Shown here: piece by piece, positions 1 to 10,799 of the stretch
How the letters are laid out: each line of letters opens with the position of its first letter
How positions within the stretch are numbered: position 1 is the stretch's first letter
Origin: Haplomitrium mnioides
Taxonomy: Eukaryota > Marchantiophyta > Haplomitriopsida > Calobryales
Assembly: GCA_049999725.1 (NCBI GenBank)
Contig: JBNGIS010009566.1
Coordinates: 1-56,517, forward strand
Reading direction: 5' to 3'
DNA length: 56,517 bases
The notes under the pieces: model-generated
Databases searched by the model: none
What the model was told of the DNA's origin: nothing
Seen by the model: only the letters and a program-made list of their open reading frames with translations
Made by a program: the position numbers and the translations under genes

Positions 1-585
1 TGCCGCAGATCCAGGTGGTCGCTTCTTTGCGTTTTCCACCAGGAGTAATTGATGTTTTTCTGCTAATAACATATATGCGATCAGCTCCGAATATCAGGTG
101 AATCGCATATTTCGATATTGGGATGTCAGTATGAGGTTGCTCACTGGAAATGTGGATAGAGTTTTCTCTATCTGTTCTTCGTCAGATACTGGATGTCCGC
201 AGATTGCTAACTGTGAAACTATGCGGAATAGTTCACTATTGTAATTTACGATGGAGGTGTGGTCTTGAACACGGAGGTTGATCCAATCGTGTCGTGCTGC
301 GGGTAAGGAAATAGAAGTCAGGTGATCGAAACGTAATTTGAGCTCATCCCATACTAATCGGGGATTGCTGTAGTTCAGGTACTGTAACCTGAGAGGTTCC
401 ACCAGATGGTGTCTAATGTGGATAAGCGCTCTGGCAGCGTCTCGTGGGCTTGTGCCCTCGTCATTTATGAGGATGTCGCGTATCCCCTTTGATGTTAAAT
501 AGGTAGTGATATCCAATGACCAAGATAGGTAGTTTGAGCCGTCAAGTTTTAGAGCCTGAAACTTGAGTGAACCCACTGGGTTCAT
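1..585 (-). pseudogene. copia gag polyprotein fragment with an in-frame stop
   Basis: Gag is the nucleocapsid/capsid precursor of the element. The ORF starts with ATG at 585. Residues 1-40 match the copia N-terminal type (LKFQALKLDGSNYLSW), followed by the UBN2 capsid region with ARHDWINLRVQDHTSI, YNSELFRIVSQL and EKTLSTFP. A TGA at 94-96 ends the ORF after 163 residues, but the same frame continues to the window edge with the expected downstream motif YSELIAYMLLAEKHQLLL. The break is therefore one nonsense codon and not a frameshift; a CGA-to-TGA change would explain it. The zinc knuckle and pol lie outside the window. Family identity is secure and function is lost. Confidence 0.85.
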
Positions 586-2509
586 GGTATGGGTTGTTCT
601 GTGTAATACAGAAGGCTTACAAATGGGATACAGGGTATTCGCGTGAGCGAGATAGGGGAAAAAGAATGCGCAGTTGGGTCAAGACTGCGTGTTACCCAGA
701 AAGTCGAGTAACCTGAAATTATCCCTGTACCTGTTTATGTGATCTGATTTAAACAGGAAAGCTGAAATGACATAAATGAAATAAACCAGAAATGATATAA
801 AAGAAAAACAGTGAAAATGAAATGGTATTGAGGTATTAGTGTAAACTGCCCTGCTATGTGTGTGTATCAGCCGAAAAATCGGAAGAGCTGATGGACAGTA
901 GCAGATCTCAGAGTTGATGGAGTTATTCGGAGAATAGCAATGTCGAAAGATGATGATGATGCCCTGTCACTTTGAGCTAGTCCTTCGAGATAGTCAAATC
1001 CAACAGATCAGGAATAGTATGAACTGAAAACAAGATAAATGGTTGCGTATTAGCCGTAAGGATCAGAGTTGAACAAGACTTGTCGTTTGATCAGTTGAGA
1101 TGATCAGGAGTAAACAATGGATTCCTCAGACTGGTCGAGAAAAGTCAGAGCCGAACAATAGTTGCCTTGTAACAGTCGATAAGAGTCAGAATCAAATGTG
1201 AGGTGCCATAGTGCTGTCAAGGTGACGATTCGCAGGATGGGATATCTGCTGGTCAGAAACATAGGTCCAAAACTGCTGTGTTGTCCACAAGAATAGATGC
1301 CAATGGGTGAAAGTAATCAAATGGAGTTCAGCAGGAAGCTAAGGAGTGATAGGACTAGTATATGTCCAGATCACAAGAGAAATAGATCAAGTCAGATAGG
1401 AGCTAATCTATGGGTCATGAGATGTTGAATCTCAAGGGAGAATGAATGAGTAGTAATAGCCACATAGGAATGGAAAAGGTTATGGGGTAGTGTATGCCCG
1501 AAGAACAAAAAATGGTTGATGTCAGAAAAGTAGAAAACAGACACCTGTGAGCAAGGTGATGCCACAAACTCGAAAAAGGGAGCGTCTGCGATTAAGTGTG
1601 AGGCCACAATCAAAAAAGAAAGACGAACAATGAATGCAAATGCTGGATTGGTGCTTCAAAGGAAAGAGTAGAAATGTTAGTATCAGTTGTCACAGCTAAG
1701 GAGCCAAGACTTGCAAGTGATGATACCAAAAGAGGAGTCAATGAAAGTGTGAGCCAAGGGCAATGCGAGCCCCTATCAATGCCAGATAGGAGAAATGGAT
1801 GCCGTGAGCAGGGACGATGCCAGGAAACAGAAGGAGCAGCTGCGAGCAGTAGTGTTACCATAAAACACAGGGAGCAAACCCTCGAACAGATTGGATACAA
1901 GAAAACACAATGTGCAGGGCCGCGAGCAGATATAATGTCAGCAAGAACAAGAAGGAGCAGCTGCGATGAGGTACTGTGCCTGCACAAACAGAAAAGGAGC
2001 AGCCGCTAAGAACAAAGTCTGCACAAACAGAAAAGGAGCAGCCGCGAAGAACCAAGTCTACACAAACAGAAAAGGAGCAGCCGCGAAGAACCAAGTCTGC
2101 ACAAATAGAAAGAAGCAGCCGCGAGGAAGAACGTGAAGAAGAACGCCGAATCGATGCCAAGGCGTGAAGAAAAAAAGAGAGCTGGCGCGCGAGCAGTGGA
2201 TCAACGAAGAGTCGATCAAGAGCAACGGGCAGAAAAAGAACGAGAAGGGGGGGGGGGGGGGGAAAGGAAAAACCCTAAACCCCCTCTATGGGGGTTTTTT
2301 TTTTGTATATATATTTTTTGTTTTTTTTTTTTTTTGAGATTGGAGCTACCAAAGAGGGAGAAAACTTTGTGAGGGGACGCGTGCGTCGGAAAAAAAATTT
2401 GCCGTGGAAGAAATCGGTCGTGCTCGAAAAACAAAATTTGCCGTTTCTTGCGTTGGAGGTTGCTTGTGTTCTCTCTGTGTATCCTGAAGAGACCGTCGTG
2501 CTGATAACG
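586..2509 (-). other. long 5' leader of the copia element
   Basis: Untranslated region between LTR and gag ATG. It holds a 39-bp tandem repeat (1982-2137), a run of 16 G (2247-2262), long T tracts (about 2291-2336), and a small inverted repeat CCCCCTCTATGGGGG next to CCCTAAACCCC. Short ORFs on both strands cross the repeat and the homopolymers; I regard them as chance. No conserved domain is visible. Confidence 0.6.
1982..2137. repeat. 39-bp minisatellite, about four units
   Basis: Units begin at 1982, 2021, 2060 and 2099, exactly 39 bp apart, each close to GCACAAACAGAAAAGGAGCA followed by GCCGCGAAGAACCAAGTCT. More decayed relatives (GAAGGAGCAGCTGCGA) occur at about 1830 and 1950. Because 39 is a multiple of three, the repeat stays open as repeated peptides in several frames, which explains the spurious ORFs here. 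Confidence 0.9.
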
Positions 2510-2678
2510 TGTTGTGGTACATGCATTACACAGAGAGAGAGAAAGAGCCGTTGCGCTATTCCATACGTTCCTCCGCATGCAGTGATAGATAGATTGATCC
2601 ATAGTGAGGGGTCAAAGGTTCCCCTTATGCATACATCCATACCCCTCTATATATAGGGGTATACTATGTTCTATAACA
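2510..2678 (-). repeat. copia 5' LTR, about 169 bp
   Basis: On the minus strand it starts TGTTATAGAACATAG at 2678 and ends CCACAACA at 2510, giving a TGTT...AACA terminal inverted repeat. It contains a TATATATAGAGG tract near its start and a GA-rich stretch (AGAGAGAGA on plus at about 2532). The second LTR is outside the window, so the edges rest on terminal motifs only. Confidence 0.65.
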
Positions 2679-3039
2679 GTTCTATATTTTATATTTTCAA
2701 GTATATTGTAATTTAAAATTATTATTTTAAAAAGTACTTGAGAATCTTTTGAAACAACTTGTTGAATTTTTTGCCAACTTGAACTTTTGACTGTAAATCA
2801 TTCCAAGTTGAATGTTATTCTATGTAAATAAAACCTAAATCTTTAGTTAATATTTTTATTTGCTTTGTAAAAATATTTTCTTCTAAAAAATGTAAGTATT
2901 TTATTTCCAACTTTATTATTTTCTAGAAGAGTTTAAGGTTATTGTCTAGCTAAAGCATCTGCCTAAAGTAACTAATTTTTTTTCTTATTAGGGCTTTGAT
3001 GTAAAACTTAAAATCCTTTGCTCTGTTTGACTCAAATGT
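2679..3039. other. AT-rich spacer
   Basis: About 360 bp of AT-rich sequence flanking the copia LTR. I see no gene, LTR or repeat unit that I can define. Confidence 0.5.
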
Positions 3040-4250
3040 AGAGTTTTGTACCCTAAACCTAAAACCTAGGTTCTTGTCAATCTTTGTTGTGGAATGTTCA
3101 AATGGTGAGTTCGGATTCCTATGCATGCATAGACTTTGGGGTGGAGTGTTCACATGTTGAGCGTGGATTTCTTATTGCGTAGAGACTTTGGGTTGAAGTG
3201 TTCATATGGTGAGTTCGGATTCCTATGCACGCAAAGACTTTGGAGTGGAGTGTTCACATGTTGAGCTTGGATTCCTAAGCGCGCAGAGACTTTAGGGTGG
3301 AGTGTTCATATGTTGAGCTTGGATTCCTGTGCGCGCCTAGACTTTGGGATGGAAGTCCAAGCCTTTCACAAGTTCTACTTCTCATGTACAACCTTCAAGC
3401 TTCTTCCTACAAAGACTACCAATTACAACTTTGTTTGTACACAAGTTATAGACTCTTTTGTAAATCTTGAGACCTTTGTTTAGTTGAATTACGTCTAGAA
3501 CTTGGAGATGTTTCTTATTTACAATCTTAATTCAATCTACTTAGGTACTGCCTTTTTGATTCTGAACTATGATATGTTTGTATATATGTTTTGTTGAATT
3601 ATGAAATATTTTTAAATGTTGAAACCTTTTTGAAAGCCCATGTTAACTTTTGATTGTATGGATTTTCAACTACAAGTGAAAACTTACTTCTTTCTTGAAG
3701 TTTAAAATAAAGTTCCTAAATCCATGCCATGTTTCGTTTTCTTTGTTTTTTCGTTTGCCATTGCAAACTCATTCCCTTGACTTCTAGTCATCTCTAGTTT
3801 TTTCGTTATGTTTTGTAATTTTTCCAATTAAAAAGTTTGAAATAGCATTATGTCTATGCGTGCATAGAGTTTGAGCAATCAAACATATTTCAAAATAGAT
3901 TCTTGTGACTTGTATTTCACCTTTTGAGCTTAGATTTGTACTCATTGATAAATGCAATTTTTTGGTGAAAATTTACTATAATTTTTATGCTTTTCATCAA
4001 ATTTGAGTTTTCCAATATTTTCATAAAAACTAATAATATTGATTGATTTTGCATAACTAAATTGACTCTCACTTGATCATGCTTGTTGAAATGGCCAAAA
4101 CAAAATCCCAAAAACTCATGTACTTTTTTTTATAAAAATAACCTCATTTTTTATGTTTTTTGAATTAAAAAATCAAAATTTTTCTTAAAAAACAAAATTT
4201 CATGTTCTGAGTAGCCTATTTTTGGTTCAAAATAGCGGTTGTTTCAAGGC
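3040..4250 (+). repeat. dispersed repeat, copy 1
   Basis: A composite repeat without coding capacity: a lead-in ACCTAAAACCTAGGTTCTTG, a 52-bp minisatellite (3088-3350), then about 900 bp of AT-rich sequence. It recurs in inverted form at 22474-23260 (matching 3040-3840) and at 17950-18297 (matching 3850-4240), as a partial copy at 23966-24297, and in direct form at about 55480-55870 (matching 3880-4245). Shared landmarks are GTTCAGAATCAAAAAGGCAG (inverted), TCTATGCGTGCATAGAGTTTG and ATTTTCATAAAAACTAATAATAT. The nature of the unit is unknown. Confidence 0.75.
3088..3350 (+). repeat. 52-bp minisatellite with palindromic core, five units
   Basis: Five units at about 52-bp spacing, each like GTGGAGTGTTCACATGTTGA followed by GCTTGGATTCCTATGCGCGC and ATAGACTTTGG. 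The centre approximates the self-complementary CTATGCGCGCATAG, and most unit differences fall in that core. Confidence 0.85.
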
Positions 4251-4449
4251 ATATTCTGAAATCAAAAGATCTCAAAAAGAAGAAAGAGAAGATGCCGAGA
4301 AAGTGGTCTTTGCAATAAAAGACAACATAAGTGAGAACTGCTTCAAGCTCTTTACCAACTCTAATATTCAATAGTGGAATGAATTTTTTCTTGCCCAACA
4401 AGAGATTGCAATTCTTGAAAAAAAAAACGAGGACTAAAGGTACTTGGTT
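4251..4449. other. spacer
   Basis: AT-rich, about 200 bp. No feature seen apart from A-rich tracts. Confidence 0.4.
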
Positions 4450-4650
4450 GTAGAAGAGTGAACCCTATACACGCATAGACCTTTATTCGCAAGTGAAAAT
4501 GTCGTGCGTACAAAAACTCTTTTGCGGAACCTAAAACCTAGGTTCTTGTTAGTCTTTGTTGTGGAGTGTTCAAATGGTGAGTTTGGATTCCTATGCGCGT
4601 ATAGATTTTGGGGTGGAGTGTTTAGATGTTGAGCTTGAATTACTATGTTT
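4450..4650 (+). repeat. second fragment of the 52-bp minisatellite
   Basis: Repeats the lead-in ACCTAAAACCTAGGTTCTTG (4532 onward) and two minisatellite units (to about 4640). It then passes directly into the 107-bp satellite. It is a duplicated piece of the copy-1 repeat. Confidence 0.75.
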
Positions 4651-6221
4651 TATAGCATTTTGAATGTCGGAAGCTAGCTTTACATGCATGTTGATATGAA
4701 GCAAATGTGTTTGCTTAGAATCATTCTACTTTGGGGATGTTGTCTTACGTCACACATCATCTATCATTTTGATAAGTGAAACAAGATTCATATACATGTT
4801 GATATGAAGCAAAGGTTGTTTTTAGAATCATTCTACTTTGTGGTTGTTTTCTGCATCACATATCATCTCGCATTATAACCAGAGAACTTATCTTCATATA
4901 TATGTTGATATGAAACAAAAATTGGTTTTAAAAATCATTCTACTTTGTGGATCTTTTCTTTCATCGCATGTCGACTTGCATTGTGACTAGAGAAGCAAGC
5001 TTCATATCCATGTTTGTATAAAGCAAAGTTTGTTCTTAGAATCATTCTACTTTGTGGATGTTATCTTGCATCACATGTCATCTACCATTATGATAAGAGA
5101 AGCAAGTTTTATATAGATGTTGTTATAATAAAAAGGTTGTTTTAAAGAGCATTCTTTTTTGTGGCTATTCACTTGCATCACATATTACAAAGTATTGTGA
5201 AAAAAGAAGTGAACTTCATATGGATGTCAATTTGAAGCAAATTTTGTCTTTTAAATCAATCTACTTTGTGAATATTATCTTCCATCACATGTTATATAGC
5301 ATTGTGATAAAAGAAGTGAGCTTGATATGAATGTTGACATCAAGCAAAGTTTGTGCTTAAAATCATTCTACTTTTTAAATGTTTTCCTATGTCACATGTC
5401 ATCTAGCATTGTGAGAAAAGAAGGTAGCTTGATATGTATGTTAATATGAAGCAAAGGTTATTTTTAGAATCATTTTTTATTATGGATGTTATCCTCCATC
5501 ATATGTCATCTAGCATTGTGAGAAGAGAAGGGAGATTCATATGCATGTTGAAATGAAGCGAAGGTTGCTTCAAGAATCATTCTAGTTGGTTGATGTATTG
5601 TTGAACTACATGTCATCTAGCATTATGATAAGAGAAGCAAGCTTCATATGCATTGAGATATAAAGAAATGGTTTTTTTTTTAAAGTCATTCTACTATGTA
5701 GATGTTATCTTGCATCAAATGTTTTCTAGCATTGCGATATTGAAAGCAAGCTTCATGTGCATGTTGATATACAAAAAAGGTTATTTCTAGAGTCATTGTA
5801 CTTTGTGGTGCTATCTTGCATCACATGTAATCTAACATTGCAATAAGTGAAGTAAGCTTTACATGTATGTTGCTATGAAGCAAAGGTTTCTTTAAGAGTC
5901 ATTACACTTTGTAGATGCTTTTTTGCATGACATCTCATCTCACATTTTGATAGGAGAGGCTAGCTTTTTATGCATCTTGATATGAAAAAAAAGTTGTTTT
6001 TAGAATCATTGTACTTTGTGGATGTTATCTTGCATCACATATAATCTAGCATTGTGAAAAGAGAAGTGAGCTTCCAATACATGTTGATTTGAAGCAAAGG
6101 TTTTTCTTAGAATAATTATACTCTGTGGATATTATCTTACATCATATGCTATCTAGCATTGTAGAAAGAGAATTCAGCTTCATATGTATGTTCAGATGAA
6201 GCAAAGTTTTTATTAGAATCA
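4651..6221 (+). repeat. 107-bp satellite, array 1, about 15 copies
   Basis: Head-to-tail monomers of 106-108 bp; successive CATGTTGATATGAAGC landmarks fall near 4687, 4795, 4901 and 5009. The approximate consensus runs CTTCATATGCATGTTGATAT, GAAGCAAAGGTTGTTTTTAG, AATCATTCTACTTTGTGGAT, then GTTATCTTGCATCACATGTC and ATCTAGCATTGTGATAAGAG. Monomers differ by many substitutions, so the array is old. It breaks off mid-monomer at 6221, next to the Tat-like element. Confidence 0.9.
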
Positions 6222-6539
6222 TTGGAGCTCAAGTAAATTGCGGAAGTAAGTGTGAGAAACAAAAAGTATAACTTAGAGGATCAAAGTCACAATTGGAAGG
6301 ATATGTGATACAAGTAGTCTAACTAAGTGTATTGAAGTGATGGTACAGTCCTTGGTTAAAACTGGACTCAGGCGGCAGAACATTGGAGTTCGTTTTGATA
6401 GTGAATGGTGGAAGTTGTCCAGTGATATCAATTGAGTTGTCACATAGCAAACAACCAACAAAGTGGATAAGTCGGAGGTCAATGAGGCATTGAAACTTTC
6501 AATTTGAAAATATTATAGGACAACTATAGAAAGGTTCGT

Positions 6540-9073
6540 GCTCATTGTCTTGGATAGCTTTTTGATTGATCCAATATGTCATTTTAGAATTGGTGTGAAG
6601 CTACTTTTACCCTCTAGAGAAGAGTTGAGAAAGCTGAACTTTGAGAGTTGAAATCTAGTTTGGATAGAGAACTTGATACTCTAGCTGAAAGCAAAAGATT
6701 TGGTGAAAAAATGTTTCCTTTGACATAAAAAATTTCCTCTTTGATTGAAAGTACTTGGAAAAGGAGAGGAACAGAGTGTTTTGAGTTTCACTTGGTTACT
6801 ACGAGAGAGGCACTTGCAAAGCTCACCACTAAGCATTGGATATGATTTTAAGTCTGAAGAATTAAGACCATGGGAGGAAAGAGATCTCGATAATTGGTCC
6901 TTGTGGATAATGCAAGAAATTGTAGCTATAATCAAGAGAGAAAGAGATTATACAACTAATTTTCTTTCGATTGTTTTTTTTCCAGATCTACAAAATCTGG
7001 TTTCAGTAATAGCATTATTATATACAAGTTTGGGCATTGAAGATTATTTAGAGAGTTCATAGGACTTTACAAAATATATTGCTATCTAGTGAATCCCATT
7101 ATAGAGGAAGAAGACACTCGTAAAGAGAAAGATTGAGAGATTTCCAAAGATGATGAGTTGATATGAGGTTAACAAGATATGTCGAAAAGAATTAAGGAAG
7201 TGGAGTTGGTTTATGTTGCTTATTTTATTCAAACTTTAAAATATTATGAAGATTGTACTTCAATCTAAGAGCTAATTGAAGATCTTTATAATCATTGTCA
7301 GTTTGATGAGAAAATTGATGTGAGAGATGGGATTAACAAATATTTGGATTATATTTTGGGGTATATCGATAGGAGTGGTCAACTAAATTATTTCAGAGGA
7401 AATACTCTAGAGGTTCGACAAGAGTGTTGGAGGAGAGATTAATCTATAGAGTTGTTGTAAGATTGAAAGTTTGAGGTGAGTACATTTGTCCTATAGAGAG
7501 GGGGAAAGATTTGAGCTTATATCTAGACCATCATAAGATAATAGCACTTCAATCAACCAAAGCCAACAAGAAAGAGATGAGAGACAAAGAAGAAGAGAAG
7601 TTGCTAGACTTGCATGGTTTGAGGCTAGAAGGGACTTACAATTTCATATTATGTTGCATTCTCAAACCCCTCCACTAGCTAATCTCAATCCACCAGTATT
7701 ATCCCCAAAACAAGTTCCAATCTTTGAGGAGTCGAGTCCAAACAAGAAGAGAGTAGTCAGTCTGAAGCAAGTGAAGGGATCCAAGAGAATGAGTTAGAAG
7801 AAGAACCAAAGTATCAGGGAGGAGTTAATATTTCAAATTGTTTGCCTTCAAATTCATTGTCAAATTTAGAAGATCTTAGTCCACTTGGTTTGCTAGACTA
7901 AGGAGGAGCTCCAATTTTTGTAGTTCCTATTCCAATGGCAACTCCAATTAAAACAAGACTGAGATATACAAACTTTAGTGGAAATGGAAGAGGAGGTGTT
8001 GTAGATTTCTTTATGGATCAATTTGTGTCAATGTCTGGAGCAAATGGAGAAAGTATAAAGGCTGATCGATTAAGAACTTTTTCAAGATTGCTTTCGATGT
8101 GGTTTACAAGTGGTATGCTTCTTTGGAGGTAGCCTTTGAAGCTGCTTATCCTTTGTTGAAAGAAGCTTTGTTGAAACACTTCCTAGATACAAGTTTTGAA
8201 TCTAGAGTAATGACAGATTTGTTACAAATCAAATGAACAAAGCATATGGCGTTGAAGAAATATATTCATGCAGTGAAGCGGCTTGGTTATAAATTGGATC
8301 TTCTACTAGAGGAGTTATTCATGATTGGGATGTATATTAAGAGATTGGCACCATCTATGTAAAGATATTGTTGTCAGCAAAAACCATCCACATTTCAAAA
8401 GGCAAATGATGTAGTAGAGACATTTGAGCTGTCAAATTGGAACATTGAATCAAAAGCTGGAACTTCTATTGTTCTAGTAATTAAAGCTAAAAAGAAAATA
8501 GAGGATTAGGAGGAAGAATTGCCTACGTTATTAGAATCAGGTTCCAAAATAGATGATTCAATTACATTTGAATCTGATTTTGAAGATGTTAAGGTTGGGA
8601 AAAGTCAAGTTTGAAAACTTTGAAGTTTGTTGTGGCTAATCTGGGAAAGAAAATTTCACAATTAGAGATCATATTGGCTACGCCTAAGGGTAAGAGACCC
8701 TCTACAATGGAATAACAAAAAGTTTAGTGCACAAATTGTGCACGTAAAGGCCATACTATAGCTGAATGTCGTTTTGAGGCTGATAGTATGTGTTGTATCT
8801 ATTGTTAGAGGTCATGACATTTATTGGTTGCAAGATTCTTTTGATCATATGTATCCAAATAAAACAGAGTTGGTTAACTTGTTTATCAAACCAGATAGGA
8901 CTCAATAGTATTGGAATCAACCAGTAGCACCCACAATAATGCTGCCCCTTGTTTAACTAGGCGGGTCAAGGAAGTTGCCATGTTTTAATCATGACGATCC
9001 AAATCACTTCACAAACTCATACCCACATCAAAAGCCGTACGACGAAAACATCCTTTTGTGTGGAAATTGTAAG
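6540..9073 (+). pseudogene. gag of the Tat-like element, 5' portion
   Basis: Gag is scattered over several frames with many stops. From left to right: an unrecognised N-terminal stretch (6540-7480; includes LEDL-type helical text and YLDYILGYIDRSGQLNYFRG around 7340-7400), a charged linker (7480-7800), then a capsid-like block from ATG 7935 (FSGNGRGGVVDFFMDQFVSM; further pieces to about 8620). A well-kept zinc knuckle CTNCARKGHTIAEC (CX2CX4HX4C) lies near 8732-8775. A second, mutated knuckle (CFNHDDPNHFTNSY) lies near 8983-9025, and a third starts at CGNC (about 9058-9070), where the chromovirus cuts it. The N-terminal assignment is weak, the knuckles are clear. Confidence 0.6.
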
Positions 9074-9477
9074 TGTAAAAGAACTCAAAGACCAACTTCC
9101 GAATAAGTAATAACTTCAAGATAACTCCAATAGAGTTACAAAACTCAATGCCAATAAGCAAACAACAGCCAAGAGTGTTAGCCAAAGCCAAACAACCAAA
9201 GAGCCAAACCAAATTGAGAGGAACTCTATAATGAGATGTGGTGCTATGAAGTCCTTCTATTTATACAAGAGAAGAAGGTGTAATTTGCATTTTTTCACTT
9301 TCAATTTCAACTCTAAATTGATCACTTAGAAGTCACTTCTAATTTTAGCTCTAAAACTCTAAAAGTAACTTCCAAGGCAAGTAATCATATCTCAACCCTA
9401 AAAGTGATACTCTACTACTTCTTTCACTACTTTCTATTTTCTTATGAATAACACAACCTTATGCATGTATTATTACA
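9074..9477 (-). repeat. 3' LTR of the 9-14 kb chromovirus
   Basis: Minus-strand ends are TGTAATAATACATG (right edge 9477) and CTTTTACA (left edge 9074). Reads GTATAAATAGAAGG on minus, the family TATA region, at plus about 9256-9272. Pairs with 13875-14289. Confidence 0.88.
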
Positions 9478-9539
9478 TAATCCTTGTCTTGTAATCTTTG
9501 ACATCCTCATTATTGTGGCATTTTTCAAATATTTGAATA

Positions 9540-10760
9540 GCCTCTTGAGCTTTCTCAATGTTTTAATTAGGTTTCCAAGTAGTATAGCAAAGTGAATAGC
9601 CTTTCCACAAAACCTTGTATTGAACTTGTGGATGTCGTATTCTTTTTGCCAAAATCCTGTACATTTCAAATTTTGCATGATCATCAAGAACAATAGTCAC
9701 AAGAGGAAGTTGAACACAATTTAGAAAAGAAGATAGACTAAGAGAAAAAGGCTTAAGTTTAGAGAAATGGAATACATGATGAATCTTTACTTGAAGAGGA
9801 AGATCAAGTTTATAAACAATAAGAGAAATAATTTGAGAAATAAAGAAAGTACCAATCCAATTAAAAGATAACTTATAGACTTGAGTATCTAAAGACAATA
9901 GGAGATCATGAGTAGATAGCATAATTTGGTCATTTTAAACATAAGAGGAATGATGATGATGGCTATCAACATATTGTTTTTGCCAATTTTGAGTAATAGT
10001 AATATGGAGGGGAGCATCTTGCAAAGAAGAAGATAAATAAGACAAAAAGGTAGATTACTAGAACAAAAGAAGAAGAGAGAGAGAGAGAAAGAGAGAAAAC
10101 CATCAAGAACAAGAGGATGTTAACCTAAATTAAGACAAAAAGGAGAAAACCCAATACTTGCTTGTTTGGAGTTGTTGTAGACAAACTCCACAATTGGTAA
10201 GAAACTATCTCAATTAGTGTGATGAACATTGATGAACGCAAAAATCATATCATCCATATTGCAATTAGTGCAATTCATTTGCCGATCTGTTTGAGGATGA
10301 TAAGCAGTAAACATAAAGAGTTTGGTTCCTAGAAGTTGAACAACTCTCGCCAAAACTTTCTAGTGAAACGCAGATTCTTATAAGATATTAACATCTTGAG
10401 CATTCTATGAAAATGGAAGATAGTATAAAATTAAAATTTTGCCAATTCTGGAGCATCTACTATATCTACCGTTAGCATTAAATGAATCTACTTGTTGAGC
10501 TTATATACAAACACCACAATAACAATAAGCCATTGGCGCGTAGTTGGAAATGAAGTGAGAAGATCCAAACTTACATGTTTCCAATGAGCAGTAGGAATTA
10601 GTAGTGGCTCAAAAAGTCCCGTTGGTTTTTGATTTGAAGCTTTGTTTTGTTGACAACTTTCACATGAACAAATAAAACCACAAATATCTCAAGTTAAGTA
10701 AAACCACCACCAAGTGCGCTAAAGCAACTCTGTAGTTTTATCTACTCCAAGATGTCATGA
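9540..10760 (-). pseudogene. integrase with C-terminal chromodomain
   Basis: Integrase joins element DNA to the host genome; the chromodomain of chromoviruses is thought to guide it to heterochromatin. From the right: the zinc-finger CX2C part (CSCESCQQNKA, about 10640-10672), the core with AYHPQTDRQ (about 10260-10305), the C-terminal region, then the 9563-9922 ORF. That ORF carries the linker (LPLQVKIHHVFHFSKLKPF) and the chromodomain (FEMYRILAKRIRHPQVQYKV, then LWKGYSLCYTTWKPN). Many stops interrupt the core. Compared with the plus-strand relative, residues before RHPQVQYKV are missing from the chromodomain. Confidence 0.8.
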
Positions 10761-10799
10761 GATGGGAAGTCACGCGCTTCTAGTAAACAAACCATTCAA

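Larger units (their letters stand above)
1..2678 (-). mobile_element. Ty1/copia retrotransposon, 5' part (runs off window)
   Basis: The element reads right to left: LTR (2510-2678), a long untranslated leader (586-2509), then gag (1-585) running off the window edge. The family call rests on the gag fragment, which has the copia UBN2-type layout, and on the short LTR opening TGTTATAGAACATAG. Protease, integrase and RT would lie outside the window, and the far LTR and target duplication cannot be seen. The tract just inside the LTR reads TTATCAGCACGA instead of the usual TGGTATCAGAGC primer site. A leader of about 1.9 kb is long for copia and contains a minisatellite. Confidence 0.8.

Noticed and set aside
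1855-2167. Repeated Cys-rich peptide (VLRGCSFSVC) on minus and a KEQPRRTKS peptide on plus
   Set aside because: Both are read-throughs of the 39-bp minisatellite in an untranslated leader.
2268-2282. Telomere-like AAACCCTAAACCCC
   Set aside because: Only about one and a half repeat units; such boxes are common and there is no interstitial telomere array.
2216-2656. ORFs of 120-130 codons on both strands across G16 and poly-T tracts
   Set aside because: They cross the copia LTR boundary and homopolymers; no signal of coding.
6681-7062. ORFs of 84 and 105 codons on both strands
   Set aside because: The plus-strand one is at best a fragment of the decayed Tat-like gag N-terminus; the minus one is its shadow.
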